This document shows positions 37,317 to 48,076 of a stretch of DNA of 64,000 nt, piece after piece. Source of the stretch: Rhodamnia argentea (Eukaryota; Streptophyta; Magnoliopsida; Myrtales; Myrtaceae); NCBI RefSeq assembly GCF_020921035.1, contig NC_063153.1, positions 11,098,001-11,162,000 of the forward strand, given 5' to 3'. Positions within the stretch are counted from its first letter, which is position 1. The number at the start of each line of letters is the position of its first letter. Position numbers and translations under genes: made by a program. The notes beneath the pieces are model-generated. The model saw only the letters and a program-made list of their open reading frames with translations. It was not told where the DNA came from and did not search any database.

Positions 37317-37925
37317 TATGAGATAATTATAAAAAAAAATCGTAAATTTATTGTACGGATGTTAATTTAGTCTTAATTTATTTTAATTGGCCAATTTAGA
37401 AATAACCATTTTGCAATTTGTCAATATAGTACTTCCAGAAAATTTTGGCATAACATCATTGACATGGATGCCGATCATCCTACGTGGCACGATCAGTGCT
37501 GACATCGATAATTTTTGCAATTGTGCCTTTTTTCCATTTTTTTTTCTTTTCTTTTTCTTTTGGACCTTGGGCCGATGATCCGCATCAGCACCGGGCAAGG
37601 GCCAAGCGAGGCCGTCACAGCCCTCGTTGAAATTGGGCAAGGGCAGCAACTCCTTCACCTATGGATGATAAGGGTCTCGGCGTGGACCGGTAAACAGAAA
37701 AAGGGAAAAGAAAAGAAATACTACAAAAAAAATGTCCACATCACATTAGTCGTGTCACGTAGGATAATCAATATCTATGTCAGATATTTCTTGAAAAATT
37801 GATCGGAATGACTATATTGACAAATGGTCATTTGTGAATTTACGTATCAATACAATATAGTTTGAGAAAATTGATATTTTAGGTTTTAGGAAAAAATCAA
37901 TTCGTGAGTGTTGCGAAAAACTTTA
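37317..37925. mobile_element. Foldback element, family C-like with a GC-rich core
   Basis: The outer arms are AT-rich (ATTTATTGTACGGATG on the left, a degenerate AATTTACGTATCAATAC on the right). The inner arms pair well: AGTACTTCCAGAAAATTTTG opposes AAAATTGATCGGAATGACTA, and TCCTACGTGGCAC (37478) opposes GTGTCACGTAGGA (37751). The core 37560-37690 is GC-rich. A plus frame in the core has no domain and is not a gene. Confidence 0.5.
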
Positions 37926-38544
37926 AATAAGTAAAAGTAAAATTCACAACTTAAAGCTCAAGTAAAGAATCCGGGTGTGGCAGTATGTGAAATTTCGAAT
38001 TTTTTGAGTATGAATTTCATTTTTTTTTCCCCCTAATAAATGATCTACTTAGTCTAGCAGATTGAGGCTAGGCAAGCAGAATTCTGCATACACCCAATGG
38101 AAAGCTGTCACATCGTCCAACGTTGGTGAGCCGGTGGATGTTGACGCTCTAGCGTGTAGTACTACTTATATAGTAATTATAGAGATCTGATCTACATATG
38201 TGAGCTAGGATAGGCCAAAGGCAGTTTTGATCTATGAATATGAGCTAGGCAAAAGGCAATTTATGTGAATCCTTTGGACCGTCGAGTGCAATACTAATTT
38301 AATGTCGGCATGGTCCGCACAAAATTTCAATTTGTGCCTTACCTGGTTCCCGAAGTTGATGCGTTGAAGGCTACTCGAGTGATAAATGAGCTTTCTTATC
38401 GTATGATCAATGATCATCCTAATCCCGGTGTGCTAAATATGCAAAGAGGATAACGACAATTATAAGTTCTTTGCGTTTGATTATGGATTAAAAACTAAAC
38501 CACATTTTCATCTAATCATTCAAGCTTTTAGAACAGTTAGGCTT

Positions 38545-38785
38545 CATTTGTTTTTATAGCAAATTAATGATTTGCAAAATATTTTCCAAAAAAATGATTG
38601 TTTATATCGCTTGAATTAATTAGCGGAAAAAAAATATTATCATTATCGACAACGATTTATGTCTAAATAAATTTATGGACAACACATTTTTTTTTGTTTA
38701 TTCATTTTTGTAAACCATATGAGCGATCAATTTTAAAACAATTATTTTTCAAAAGTTATTTATTTCTCGTGAAGCGAACAGAACA
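38545..38785. mobile_element. MITE, family F
   Basis: It begins near AGGCTTCATTTGTTTTTATA and ends near TTATTTCTCGTGAAGCGAAC. Shared interior blocks are TTTATATCGCTTGAATTAAT and TTCATTTTTGTAAACCATAT. The ends suggest the true terminus is a CTTCGTTTGTTT/AAACGAAG-like inverted repeat. Confidence 0.5.
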
Positions 38786-38881
38786 ATGGTTGCATAAGAT
38801 CTCACGGAAAATATGTCCCACTTTGTCTAAGTTGAGAAGGCATTCTCAGAAGCATGGACTTGTTTGTCTTCGATGATTAAA

Positions 38882-38944
38882 ATTACTTAGATGGGTGTCG
38901 GAAGCAGAGAATATCACTCTTAGTCCGACGCCCATCTAAGTAAT
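38882..38944. repeat. 21-bp near-perfect hairpin
   Basis: ATTACTTAGATGGGTGTCGG at 38882 pairs with CCGACGCCCATCTAAGTAAT, ending at 38944. The stem is 21 bp with a single G-T pair (in RNA) and the loop is about 21 nt. Flanks do not extend the pairing. It is too short for a typical plant MIR precursor but is clearly structured. Function unknown. Confidence 0.8.
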
Positions 38945-39108
38945 CAACTGGCGAAAATAAGGGCAACAGAGCCAAATCAATGCGTGAGATGCATAAATGT
39001 CACCCCAGCATCTCACTTTAAGTTTGCACATGGATGATGTCATAACTCATCCCCCCTATTAATAGTCAAATACAAATATAAACGGTCAAAGAAATATATC
39101 GTTAATAT

Positions 39109-39679
39109 TAGGGGTGAGCGGTTTCAAGTTACGTATAAGTTTTCGGGTAAAATCTGAAACCTATCCGTCGGAACAGGCTCCTCATATTTCGGAACTTGGA
39201 ACATGACATGTATACCTTGGAACCTAGAATCTACTCTTGTCACAAGTTCCAAAGTTTATACATGTTCTACTTTATTCTTAATTGAACGATTGTTGTAAAC
39301 CATTGCCTTTAATGATCACAACTTATCGTTACAATCCACTGACCACAATTCATATTTGGACACGCGAATAAATTTGAAACATCAACGAAATAAAAGTCCC
39401 AGTCAAATCCATCGCCGAAAATTGAAGCTCGTAGTAGTGATTCCACATTACACACTCTCGCGAGATCAAGCGAAAAAATATACTGAGAAAAACACAAGAA
39501 CTTGTTGCAAATCACATTATAGATTTCGGGTTCTACCTAGAACCTGGAACCTACACGTCAGAACTCGTTCCTCAATTTTTGGAACGCGAAACCTATTCTC
39601 CATGCCTTTGAATCCGGAACCGGACGTGTTCTCTACCGGTTCGATTTCAAGTTTTACTTTGAAACCATGCTCCTCCCTA
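39109..39679. mobile_element. MITE with TAGGGGTGAGC-type ends
   Basis: The left end TAGGGGTGAGCGGTTTCAAG is mirrored on the right by GAAACCATGCTCCTCCCTA. The interior contains repeated GGAACC/GGTTCC-rich blocks in opposite orientations (GAACTTGGAAC, then AACCTGGAACC). TAGGG(G)TGAGC ends are common in plant hAT-like MITEs, but I could not find a clean 8-bp target duplication. Confidence 0.5.
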
Positions 39680-40008
39680 ATCCATGTATGTTAAATACAT
39701 ATTTATGTGTATATATGTGTATTACATATATGTGCAATATGTTCTGGATTCTGTCTTTTTCACCGGAATATGATACCAAAACTGACATGAGAAAAATGAA
39801 AAAGGAACCCAACTACCCCTAAAAAAAAAGTAAAAGAGAAGACTTAAGTCCTTCTGTCCTACCTAGACAACTTCACAGTTCACACCTCTCAAAGCTTCAT
39901 CTACAATTTCCATTTTTTTTTTTCATTTACTATCATATAAAATTACTTATATTAATTGAAAAATTAGAAAGGAAGATAAAAAAAAACGCTAGGAAACTGC
40001 TCCTGAAA

Positions 40009-40485
40009 TCACTCTAGCCTACCCTCCATGAGTGGGACCCAGCTGAGCGCCTTTTCCAGCCACTCGTCGTCGATCTCCGCTCCATCGTCGGCGTCCGTTT
40101 CCCCCGCCTCCCCAAAACCCCCTACACCGCCCAACGGCGGAGGCGGCCCGCTCAGCTCCCCGGCGCGGCATGTGAAGTGTACCCCGGCCATCACGGTCGA
40201 AGCTGTCTCCGAAACCGACGCTCCGCAGCTTCCGTTCTTGCCGTTCTTCTCCACCGACGAGGGCGCCGGCCTTGGCGGAGGCTCGGCGGGGACGCTGGTG
40301 GAATCGTTTTGGCCGGTGATCTCTAAGTACAGCTCGTGCATTACTTTCTCCACGAGCTCTTCTTCGATGGGGAGCTCCGGCGAGAGGCCGCCCTCGTTGT
40401 CTGAGTCCGCGAGGAAGCCGATCAGAGCTCCTGCGAAGCCGCCGGTGTCGTCCGGATCTGGCCTCTCCTGGGGACTCTGCTCCAT
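40009..40485 (-). CDS. Small acidic protein of unknown function, single exon (158 aa)
   Basis: Not recognised. The protein has three parts. Residues 1-60 are acidic, with a conserved-looking helix EEELVEKVMHELYLEIT near 41-57. A low-complexity Pro/Gly middle contains one isolated Cys pair (C88, C106). The acidic C-terminus ends in DDEWLEKALSWVP near 139-151. No signal peptide or membrane span. The ATG of MEQSPQERP is preferred over an in-frame ATG 42 bp upstream, because the TATA box lies only 44 bp before that one and about 86 bp before this. GC-rich coding sequence inside AT-rich repeats, plus a well-formed promoter, argue for a real gene. The tail could be a short acidic interaction motif, which is inference. 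Confidence 0.7.
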   Translation of the reverse strand: MEQSPQERPDPDDTGGFAGALIGFLADSDNEGGLSPELPIEEELVEKVMHELYLEITGQNDSTSVPAEPPPRPAPSSVEKNGKNGSCGASVSETASTVMAGVHFTCRAGELSGPPPPLGGVGGFGEAGETDADDGAEIDDEWLEKALSWVPLMEGRLE

Positions 40486-40570
40486 GTTATCGTGTCTGCG
40501 CAGAAAGACGAAGTGGGAGAGAGCCAAGAGTGACGAGTGGAGACGAATATTATTTGGAGTGACGCGGTGC

Positions 40571-40578
40571 TTTTATAG
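40571..40578 (-). promoter_or_regulatory. TATA box of the acidic-protein gene
   Basis: The minus strand reads CTATAAAA, a strong plant TATA box. It is 86 bp upstream of the chosen ATG, predicting a leader of about 50-60 nt. Confidence 0.75.
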
Positions 40579-40593
40579 GGCGAGTTGCATGAG

Positions 40594-40660
40594 GTGCCAC
40601 CGTGGCACGTAAGTGGCGGACACGTAGGACGAGGGCCCAGAGGTGATGACGTGGCGTCAT
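40594..40660 (-). promoter_or_regulatory. ACGT-element cluster upstream of the TATA box
   Basis: Within 70 bp lie a perfect 7-1-7 palindrome GTGCCACCGTGGCAC (40594-40608), CACGTA twice (40606 and 40621), TGACGTGG (40647-40654) and GCGTCAT (40654-40660). ACGT cores bind bZIP factors. TGACGTGG also fits the unfolded-protein-response element consensus. Stress or ABA induction is an inference from motif content. Confidence 0.55.
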
Positions 40661-41003
40661 TAATAAGGCGCAGTTCCAGAGAATCATAGGAGTGTGAGGT
40701 TCAGCGTTTCAGTTTTGTTTTGTCGCGACTTGGACTGGAGGTAGGTACGAGCCCGGTGCGGGGCGGGGCCCGGGGGGGGTGGGTGTAAGGTGGCGCGTGC
40801 AATTGAACCGGATCGTATAGGCCGATTCTAGATGATTCCTACTGGAAATGGTCTGGTTCCCAATTTCAAGTATAGATCGAATCACTCGGGCTGGATCAAT
40901 ATTTTTATTTTTATTTTCAAAAGGCTGAAGAAGAGAACAAAAATAATTCTTCTTTCCAATTCCAAGTGTCGACAGAACCATCTGGGCTAGACTAATATTT
41001 TTT

Positions 41004-41990
41004 TGGCATAAGTTCACCGAAAGTTATAAAACTTATCACCAAAGTGCAATTGAGTCCTAAAACTTTCAAAAAGTGCAATCAAATCCAAAAACTTGTTAAA
41101 TTGATGCAATCGAATTCTTCGATTAGCACCGTCTATTTGTTTAATGGAAAACGCTTATGTTGCATTTTTTAATTTGATTTCTCTCTCCTACGTGACATTT
41201 TTATTATTATTATTTTCAAATTTTTAGTTAAATTAATTAAAAAACCGAGAAAAGGGCTAAAAAAGGAAGAGTTGTGGGGGCAAGACCTCGCCGGAGGGGC
41301 CAACGAAGGTAACTAGCCCTAGCCGAGGGTGGCTAGTTGTCACCAGGCCCGAGTGAGGCTCGTCCCGATTTGGGCGACGCTAGCCTTTGTCCGAGACTAG
41401 CGAGGCTCGTTGGCCTTGGGCGAGGCCCGAAGTTGTCTAGCTCTAGGTTTCCTCAACCTAGATTTGGGCAAGCCGAGTGGGTGGAGCTCCCCGGCCCTCA
41501 CCCGGGTATGGCGAAACCGGCCACCCTCAACCAAGGCCCTCGACCTCTACCGGCCTCTCCGGCGATGGGCGGCAACGGCCGAGCCTCACGGGCGAGGCCC
41601 TACCCCGATGCTCTTCCATGTTTTTTTTTAAATTTAAATTTTAGCTTTTTAAAATTGAATTTTATTTTTTTTTCTTGGTATTTTAATTAATTTAAATAAT
41701 ATATTGAAAAGTAATGCAACTATGAATCTCATGCAAAGTTTGATTCTGGCTCGGGATAAGTGCTGGCAGCATGCTTAACACATGCAAGTCGGATGAGAAG
41801 TAAAAAATGCCACGTAGGAGAGAGAAATTAATTTAAAACTGTTAAGTCAGCATATTTTGTTAGACAAATTGACGTTGTTACTTGATTTCTTCAGTTTGAC
41901 AAATTTTAAAATTTGATTGCACTTTTTTAAAATTTTAGGACTCAATTATATTTTCATAATAAGTTTTAAGATTTCTAGGACACTTGTCCC
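41004..41990. mobile_element. Foldback element, family B, carrying a plastid 16S fragment
   Basis: The left arm has AAAACTTATCACCAAAGTGC and AATTGAGTCCTAAAACTTTC. The right arm has their inverse (ATTTTAGGACTCAATTATAT, then AATAAGTTTTAAGA). The GC-rich core 41270-41610 is unlike the AT-rich arms. Between core and right arm lies a plastid rRNA segment, listed separately, followed by TGCCACGTAGGA at 41808-41819. Ends are approximate (GGCATAAGT on the left, ACTTGTCCC on the right). Confidence 0.65.
41727..41801 (+). pseudogene. Plastid 16S rRNA 5'-end fragment (NUPT)
   Basis: The segment reads AGTTTGATTCTGGCTCGGGA, then GCTGGCAGCATGCTTAACAC, then ATGCAAGTCGGATGAGAAGT. This is the first 75 nt of bacterial-type/plastid 16S rRNA. 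The CGGAC(T)G(A)GAAGT ending and TCTCATG start fit plastid rather than plant mitochondrial small-subunit rRNA. By comparison with the plastid sequence as I remember it, about 11 positions differ, most of them C-to-T or G-to-A changes as expected for methylated silent DNA. It is too short to be functional. Confidence 0.85.
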
Positions 41991-41994
41991 TTTT

Positions 41995-42625
41995 TTTTTT
42001 TTTTTATTGCCAAAAGGCTCAAGAAGAGAACAACAACAACTTTTCATAGACACGCTTGCACTCAGGCGAGAGTGTTCCATTCCTTGCAAGAGTTTAGAAA
42101 CAACATTCTTTCCAATCCCTTGTCGGGATCCACTATTTCATTCCCTGCAAGGTAACAGGAAAAAAAGAAAGATGTCTCGCTGGTTTCTGGACCCAGTCGA
42201 GTTTGGTCTAATTCATGGTACCACAAACTGAAAACTGACCCTTTCGATCCAATTCCAATTTCCAAGGTGGAACTGACCTATCCTGAAATCGATCACTCTT
42301 AAATTTGAGTCTTTGAGTCAAGTTTATGATTGCTCTGGTGAGAAGAACTAGCAACAAAAGCTGAAAATTTTATTGTACTCCCAATTATGTTTTGTTGGAT
42401 GCTGCATGACTAATCATGTTTCAATTTGATGGAAAGATGTACATAACTTAATGAATGAAACCCATAGGTGTATACCCTGTACAAGTTACCGAGTGGGTTC
42501 CTAGTCCATGTAACTTCGGCTAGACATAAAACAAGCCCTCAATGTTTGCGGTATTTACTCCATAACTGGTCTTGAAATGGAAAAAAGTGTACCAAAGTAA
42601 CAGCACTAATGCATAGGATCCAATC
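41995..42625. other. Gene-free spacer
   Basis: Starts with a poly-T run of about 20 and holds no supportable gene. Plus frame 41917-42231 spans the end of the foldback element and has no domain. Confidence 0.4.
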
Positions 42626-42631
42626 AAATGA

Positions 42632-43178
42632 ATAAGTGTACTGAAAATTCTAAAACTTATCACAAAAATGCAATTAAGTCCTAAAACTTATCAAATTGAT
42701 GCAATCAAGTCCTTCCGTTAACTCCATCCAAATTAGCTAACGAAAAATGCTGACGTGGCTTTATATTATTATTTTTCTCTCATACATGTCGATGACATGA
42801 CTAAAACATGAAACATAAGGCTAAAATGACATTATTTTGGTCCAAATCTACTGTATTAATACAAATTGTTTTGGAATTATACTTTTAAAATAAGAAAACT
42901 TAAAAACACAAAAGAAAAGAAATCACATTTGGACTAAAAAAAAACGTCGTGGACAACGCCATGTACGATAGAAAAAATAATAACAAAAAATCAAGTATGC
43001 ATTTTCCGTTCACCCAAACTTGACAAAGTTAACGGAATGACTTGATTATATCAAATCATCAAGTTTTAAGATTTAATTGCACTTTTTAAAAGTTTTAGGA
43101 CTTAATTGCCATTTTTAAAATGTTTTACGACTTAATTGCTTTTTCGCGATAAGTTTTAAGACTTTCAATACACTTATA
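42632..43178. mobile_element. Foldback element, family B
   Basis: The left end ATAAGTGTACTGAAAATTCT and the right end AGACTTTCAATACACTTAT are inverted copies. The inner arms repeat the AAGTCCTAAAACTTATC unit and its inverse. The core contains ATGACATTATTTTGG and an ACGTCGTGG block. It lacks the long GC-rich core of the 41-kb copy. No clean target duplication was found. Confidence 0.65.
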
Positions 43179-43179
43179 C

Positions 43180-44315
43180 TAATGAAAAAAAGATAGAAGC
43201 CTATTATCGTAGTCCTAGGAAAAAATTGTAAATAAACCAAGAGATAGGGTTTGATTTATTGATGTTCAACTTATACCCACCCTAAATAATTGGTTTCACT
43301 TAGGATCATTTACTCTCCATGCAGGGCCATGTTAGTGTGATGCTTTTTTGGCCCCTCAACAAGACATTTTTCAGACAAAAAGGAAAAAAAAAAGTTTGAA
43401 GTCAGGCTTTCAAGTCCCCCTAATCTTCATTCAATTTCATTGCCACCACCCTTTCCATTAAGAAACAGGACATGGCTCTTCGCTCCTCATTGATTCTGCC
43501 GGCAACTTTTTTCCCCACCTTCCAAAATTCATGAGGTCGTACGTAGGGAAAAGCTCACACACCATCCATAGATGTCGGACTACTAGATGCTTAATCCAAC
43601 TAATCTTCAATCAACAGAAGGCTAAACTTCATGTCATTCATGAGATAATCATGTGTTTTTTTTTTTCCCTTCCCCGCTTCCTCTTTCTTGGAATGTTGAC
43701 ATCTTGATCATGACTTGTCATTGTGATTAAGGGAACACCATGATTAGTGTGGAAGACAGACATCTTGATCATGACTTGTCATTGTGATTAAGGGAACACC
43801 ATGATTAGTGTGGAAGACAGACATGCGTCCTGTGAATTCAAGGTTGCAAATCCCTGGTGGATAGAACAAATGCTTCTCTAACACATGATTGAGAGTACAG
43901 ATCCATCAGACGGGATACAGTAGGCTGCAACTAGCACTGCTATGTTAGAACTCGAACATCCGAGGAATGGTGCTCTCGAAGCTGTTCTCAAGTTTTCAGA
44001 AGGTATAATTTCATTCCCACGGGGCCATCGAGGGCCCGGTCTTGGAGCAATAGTTACATTTAGTCCGTTTGTAATATCTGGCGGTATGACAGCTTCGTGT
44101 GAATACAGACTCAAGAGTTTGCTGTTTCATGGAGTTGCAGGCAAGGCTTCGGCATGGTCATCTCTACAAGGATAACCCACAAAACAATGGCGTAATGGAG
44201 AAACGGGTCACAGCTATACCGAAAGGCCAATCGATGGAGGCCCTAAGTGAGCCAATCCTCCTAGATTTCCAGCAGTCGGATTGAAGGAATGGTCAGTTCA
44301 AGCTTAACAGACGTT
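43180..44315. other. Spacer and B3GALT 3' UTR
   Basis: No gene supported apart from the likely 3' UTR of the minus-strand galactosyltransferase at the right side. Contains a perfect tandem duplication, listed separately. The short minus frame 43878-44114 has no recognisable domain. Confidence 0.4.
43698..43819. repeat. Perfect 61-bp tandem duplication
   Basis: The unit starting GACATCTTGATCATGACTTG is present twice with offset 61 bp and no mismatch that I can see. It must be very recent, or an assembly artefact. Confidence 0.95.
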
Positions 44316-47027
44316 TCAGTCGTCGTCTGGAGGCAGTGTGGGGCTTTTAGAACACATATCAATCTTGTGAAGCTCTCTTATCCTAGTGACTGGATGGCAT
44401 AAGCCTGGAGATTTCCCCACTTTTGGTCATTTTTTTTTTCTTGGTAAAAGAGAGGCTAAAACAAGCAATGAAATTGCAACTCTTTTTACCTGAACATTTT
44501 GGGATGTCCCACACCGCGATTGATGTAGGTGTGCATCGAGGATCACATATTGCTCGGTTGTCTTCATGATGGACGTTCATAGCGAGCATCCATGAACCAA
44601 TAGTAACATCCTCATTGCTGAACATTCTCAAGCTGAGAGTCAAAAATTGAACTGTCTCAGCTGTAGAAGAAACTCAGAGACGAGAATTAAAAGGCTGCTC
44701 TAGATGGAAAAGAGAGACGTAAACCACGTAATCTAAAATGTAATGAACAGGTGGTGTGAGAATAAATCCAGGGAATATACACAAATTTGACGAGCACATC
44801 CAAGATGACACACTTGTTGTTATGTCCAAGATGAACAGTAATGGTAGTCCAACAAAGCCACACAGAAATTGGATGTTCCATGTGCTATTATCGACAGTTC
44901 TTTGCTCTGCTTGTTTTGGAAAGAGAAGTTTATTGGGGACAGAAACATGAAGATCATAACACAAACATGAAGCTATCCAGTCCGCCAATCAAGAATGTAG
45001 GGTGTCCAACTACCTATCTAAGAATAAGTTGAACAATTTTAATTTAGAACAGAACATGGCAGGAAACAACAGATTAATACTAAAAGACACAATAAGCAGC
45101 ACAAGTTAAGATGAAATGATGTACCTGTTATTTCTAGCAGTAGCAAGTGAAGCTACCACTTCAGCAGACAGAATGTATATAGGGCCATACGCATGCAAGA
45201 AATATTCATTTCCAATCAGATGGCCCGATTTTTCATACCTGAAAGATACATGTTATCAAATTAAAAATTCTCTAGACAGGACAAGGCCCAAATACACATT
45301 CCCAAACATGATGAGCATTAGAGTTTATGCTCCTTTGAGGGTACTCACCATTCCCGAACACTATGAGCAAGTGAAGCTACCACTTCCACAGACAGAATGC
45401 ATATAGGGCCATAAGCAGGCAAGAAATATTAGTTTTCACAACTGTGTATAGTGACAAGTACTCACCATTTCAGTTTCGGGTCAGTTATGACTGGCCCTTT
45501 CTTCATGCACCCGATGTAAGTAAGAGACTGTTTTCGCTCTTTAGCTAATAAAGTTGCAAGACGATCTGACACGTGGGAATCTATCATTAAACTGTATTGA
45601 AGCCAAGGATTACTACTCAAAGAGATCCACGCACTTAGATATACCTGGACGCAGATATATATCGTCATCGGCCTTGACATAATATTCTGCTTCAAAAAGT
45701 TCAAATGCTGCCTTAAAATATGCGAGCCTGACAGATAGACCATCACTGTATAATCTCTCATGATTCATAATCATCAACCACGCTGCACATAAAAATTAGC
45801 AGCTCTTACATCTTGTATGGGAGCTTTAAATATTCTTCCTCAACGTCAATGAGCATGAAATCCTTATACTCATCGACCTCTTTCTGAAGTCTGGCCATCT
45901 TCGTTGCATCCTTTGATTGCCCAATCACAAATCTAAAAGATAAACCAGTAGCTTGTTCCAACCTAAGGATAAGTCAAAAAAAGGAATTTATCCCTGATAT
46001 TGGGACATGAAAATGAAAAGAGTGAAAGAGGTAGGAGCAAGGAATTCCAAATGAGAAGCAATGTCTGTTGTATAGTTCTTTCTGGAAACGATGAACAGAG
46101 AACAGAGTGCCATCTTAAGCTAAGTAGAACAAATATCATTTGCAGTTTGCACCATGCTACTGGGGTAGCTGAGTATAGTTTACAACCCCCAACATGTCCT
46201 CCCCAATTGCAGAATTCCATATGAAACTATCAAATTCTACACAAAAATTGCACTTGCAAAAATGTGACCATGAGCACATTTGCTTCCTTGATGAACGAGG
46301 ACACAGATGCCCTCTAAACGTAAATCTATTTGTTTAGAAGTGATCTAGCATTGTCTAGGGTATTTCTGAACACTCAATTACTATGAAAGTACTCTGGAAT
46401 GGATCACCTGTTACGGAATCAACCATCTTACTCACCAGCCAAAATCCCCTAAACCAAGGTGAAAGCCATAGTACTAGAAACCAACAATGCTATCCCCATA
46501 GTCTGATCTTGAAATCAGCACTGAGCGCACAATCAGCGAAAGATGAAAACTTTACATTAACCCAAGATCAAGTACCTCGAAAGCCCATCAGGGTCAGAAG
46601 CAAGCCAAGTGTTCCTAATAGCAGCTCGGCGATCGGAGGATTCAAACCCAGTCTGAATGCCAACAAGACCCAAAAGCTTGGGACGATCCGTCGCCGTAGC
46701 CAACCCACCGTTGCCCCCATCACCGGGCTTTCTTAAACCGGAAGCCAAGTAAAAAGCCCGGAAAGTGTCCACGGTCCTTCCGCACCGGAAGACGGGCGGG
46801 GGCCTGGGCCGCCGGAGAGCATAGAAAGAGAAGGAGACTCCGGCGATGCCAATCACGAGGGAGATGATCGACAAGGCGAGGATGAGCAGGAGAATCCGGC
46901 GGGAGTACGGAGGAGTGGGAGTGGGCTTTTGGGGCTTGACGGGTTTGGGTGTGTAGGAGGGGATGGGGGTGCTGGTGGATGACGGCGGAGGAGAAGGGGA
47001 GGTTCGGTGGTGCGAGACGAGTGGCAT
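44316..47027 (-). CDS. B3GALT12: Probable beta-1,3-galactosyltransferase, GT31 family
   Basis: Type II Golgi glycosyltransferase. Seven exons: 47027-46576, 45962-45810, 45727-45645, 45565-45466, 45238-45125, 44632-44490 and 44404-44316. They total 1134 bp (377 aa) with every phase closing. A proline-rich cytosolic tail (1-42) precedes one membrane anchor ([20 protein letters not shown], about 43-70) and a luminal catalytic domain. Visible GT31 motifs are [28 protein letters not shown], the metal-binding DDD in [13 protein letters not shown] (222-224), [11 protein letters not shown] and NEDVTIGSW. Length and the C-terminal [12 protein letters not shown] resemble the Arabidopsis B3GALT12-14 group. 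These are predicted to add beta-1,3-linked galactose to glycoproteins such as arabinogalactan proteins. The exact acceptor is unknown. Confidence 0.93.
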
Positions 47028-47190
47028 TCCGGTGAATTTGGGGATGGAAGCTCGGGTGCTAGAGCTGGATCATTGGAGAGATGGATGGAATCAGAGGGTG
47101 CTTCTCGATTCCTTCTGGTTGTTGCTCAGTCGCTGAGTGAGCTGCCGTGGAGATGTGGGACTACCACCTCTTACACTTCTCCTTTCCTTC

Positions 47191-47206
47191 TCTCTCTCTC
47201 TCTCTC
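47191..47206. repeat. CT/GA tract near the B3GALT transcription start
   Basis: A short CT-dinucleotide run lies about 165 bp upstream of the B3GALT ATG. It reads GAGAGAGA on the gene strand, as is common in plant leaders and core promoters. Confidence 0.5.
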
Positions 47207-47219
47207 GCAGCCATTGCAG

Positions 47220-47625
47220 TCGACACTTGACCTCGTGCAGTTTGAGATTGACAAGGATTCCCTGTCTTAAAAAATCTGCAGTTAAACACATTCACACACT
47301 CTATTAATCCTTTTACGAATATCTCCATCTTGCGCTGGACGTGAATGGCTTGCTTCTGAAGGACATAAAGATTGCATCAACATCAAGAACATTGATGGTA
47401 TATCATCAAAACCGCTTTTTTTTCCCTTACTTCTTGTTATGATCAGGTGATGCAAATACGAGATTCTTGGATTTGTCATGAAGAATTCATGAAGGTGAGA
47501 GATAAATTTGGGACCTTTTGTTTTTTGAGACGGAAGGCGCAAATGCTTTTTGAGCCCACCATAAAAGTTCATATTAATAAAATGGATAAAAAGACACATT
47601 AAGAATTAATATTTATGAACGGCAC
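47220..47625. other. B3GALT upstream region
   Basis: Probable promoter of the minus-strand galactosyltransferase. No gene and no clear TATA box was seen. Confidence 0.3.
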
Positions 47626-47985
47626 TCACTTTGGTGTTAATATTTTTTTTTATCACTTAAGTGTCAATTTTTTTAAAATAAAAAATGATTATTTAAGTTC
47701 CAATTCCGATGAGATTGTCGGAATTTCTTGTCGTTGGCACTAAAGTGATCATTTTTTTCTCCGATTTAGCATTAAAGTGATTTTTTTTATCGCTTAAGTG
47801 TTAATTTATTTGAAAAGTGATTATTTAAGTGTCAATTCCGGTAAGGTCGCTGGAATTTCTCGCCGTTGGCATTAAAGTGATCGTTTTTTATCCGATTTTG
47901 CACTTAAGTGATCCAAAATAAAATATTGGCACCAAAGTAAACGTCGTACACAGATATTGACACTTGATGTATCCATATGCCTAAT
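47626..47985. mobile_element. Inverted-repeat element, family D, with internal direct repeat
   Basis: The left end CACTTTGGTGTTAATATT is mirrored by AATATTGGCACCAAAGTAAA, and ATCACTTAAGTG occurs on both sides. The interior holds two copies, about 137 bp apart, of a block with GATTATTTAAGT, TCAATTCCG, GGAATTTCT(C/T)G and TTGGCA(C/T)TAAAGTGATC. No coding capacity. Non-autonomous. Confidence 0.55.
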
Positions 47986-48076
47986 AAAATGTTTACAAAG
48001 TCATCCTACAAGTGTGAACAAACGAGCATTTCAGTATGTATTTCTTGACCAATGGGATGTTTGATAGAATTAACTA

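Noticed and set aside
40028-40612. 194-codon plus-strand frame
   Set aside because: It is the antisense shadow of the acidic-protein gene, Ser/Pro-rich as expected from its complement, and runs past the TATA box.
41337-41690. 117-codon plus-strand frame in the 41-kb element
   Set aside because: GC-rich core of a foldback element. No domain, and the frame runs into the AT-rich arm.
44674-44988. 104-codon minus-strand frame between B3GALT exons 5 and 6
   Set aside because: It is intronic; the neighbouring exons splice cleanly around it.
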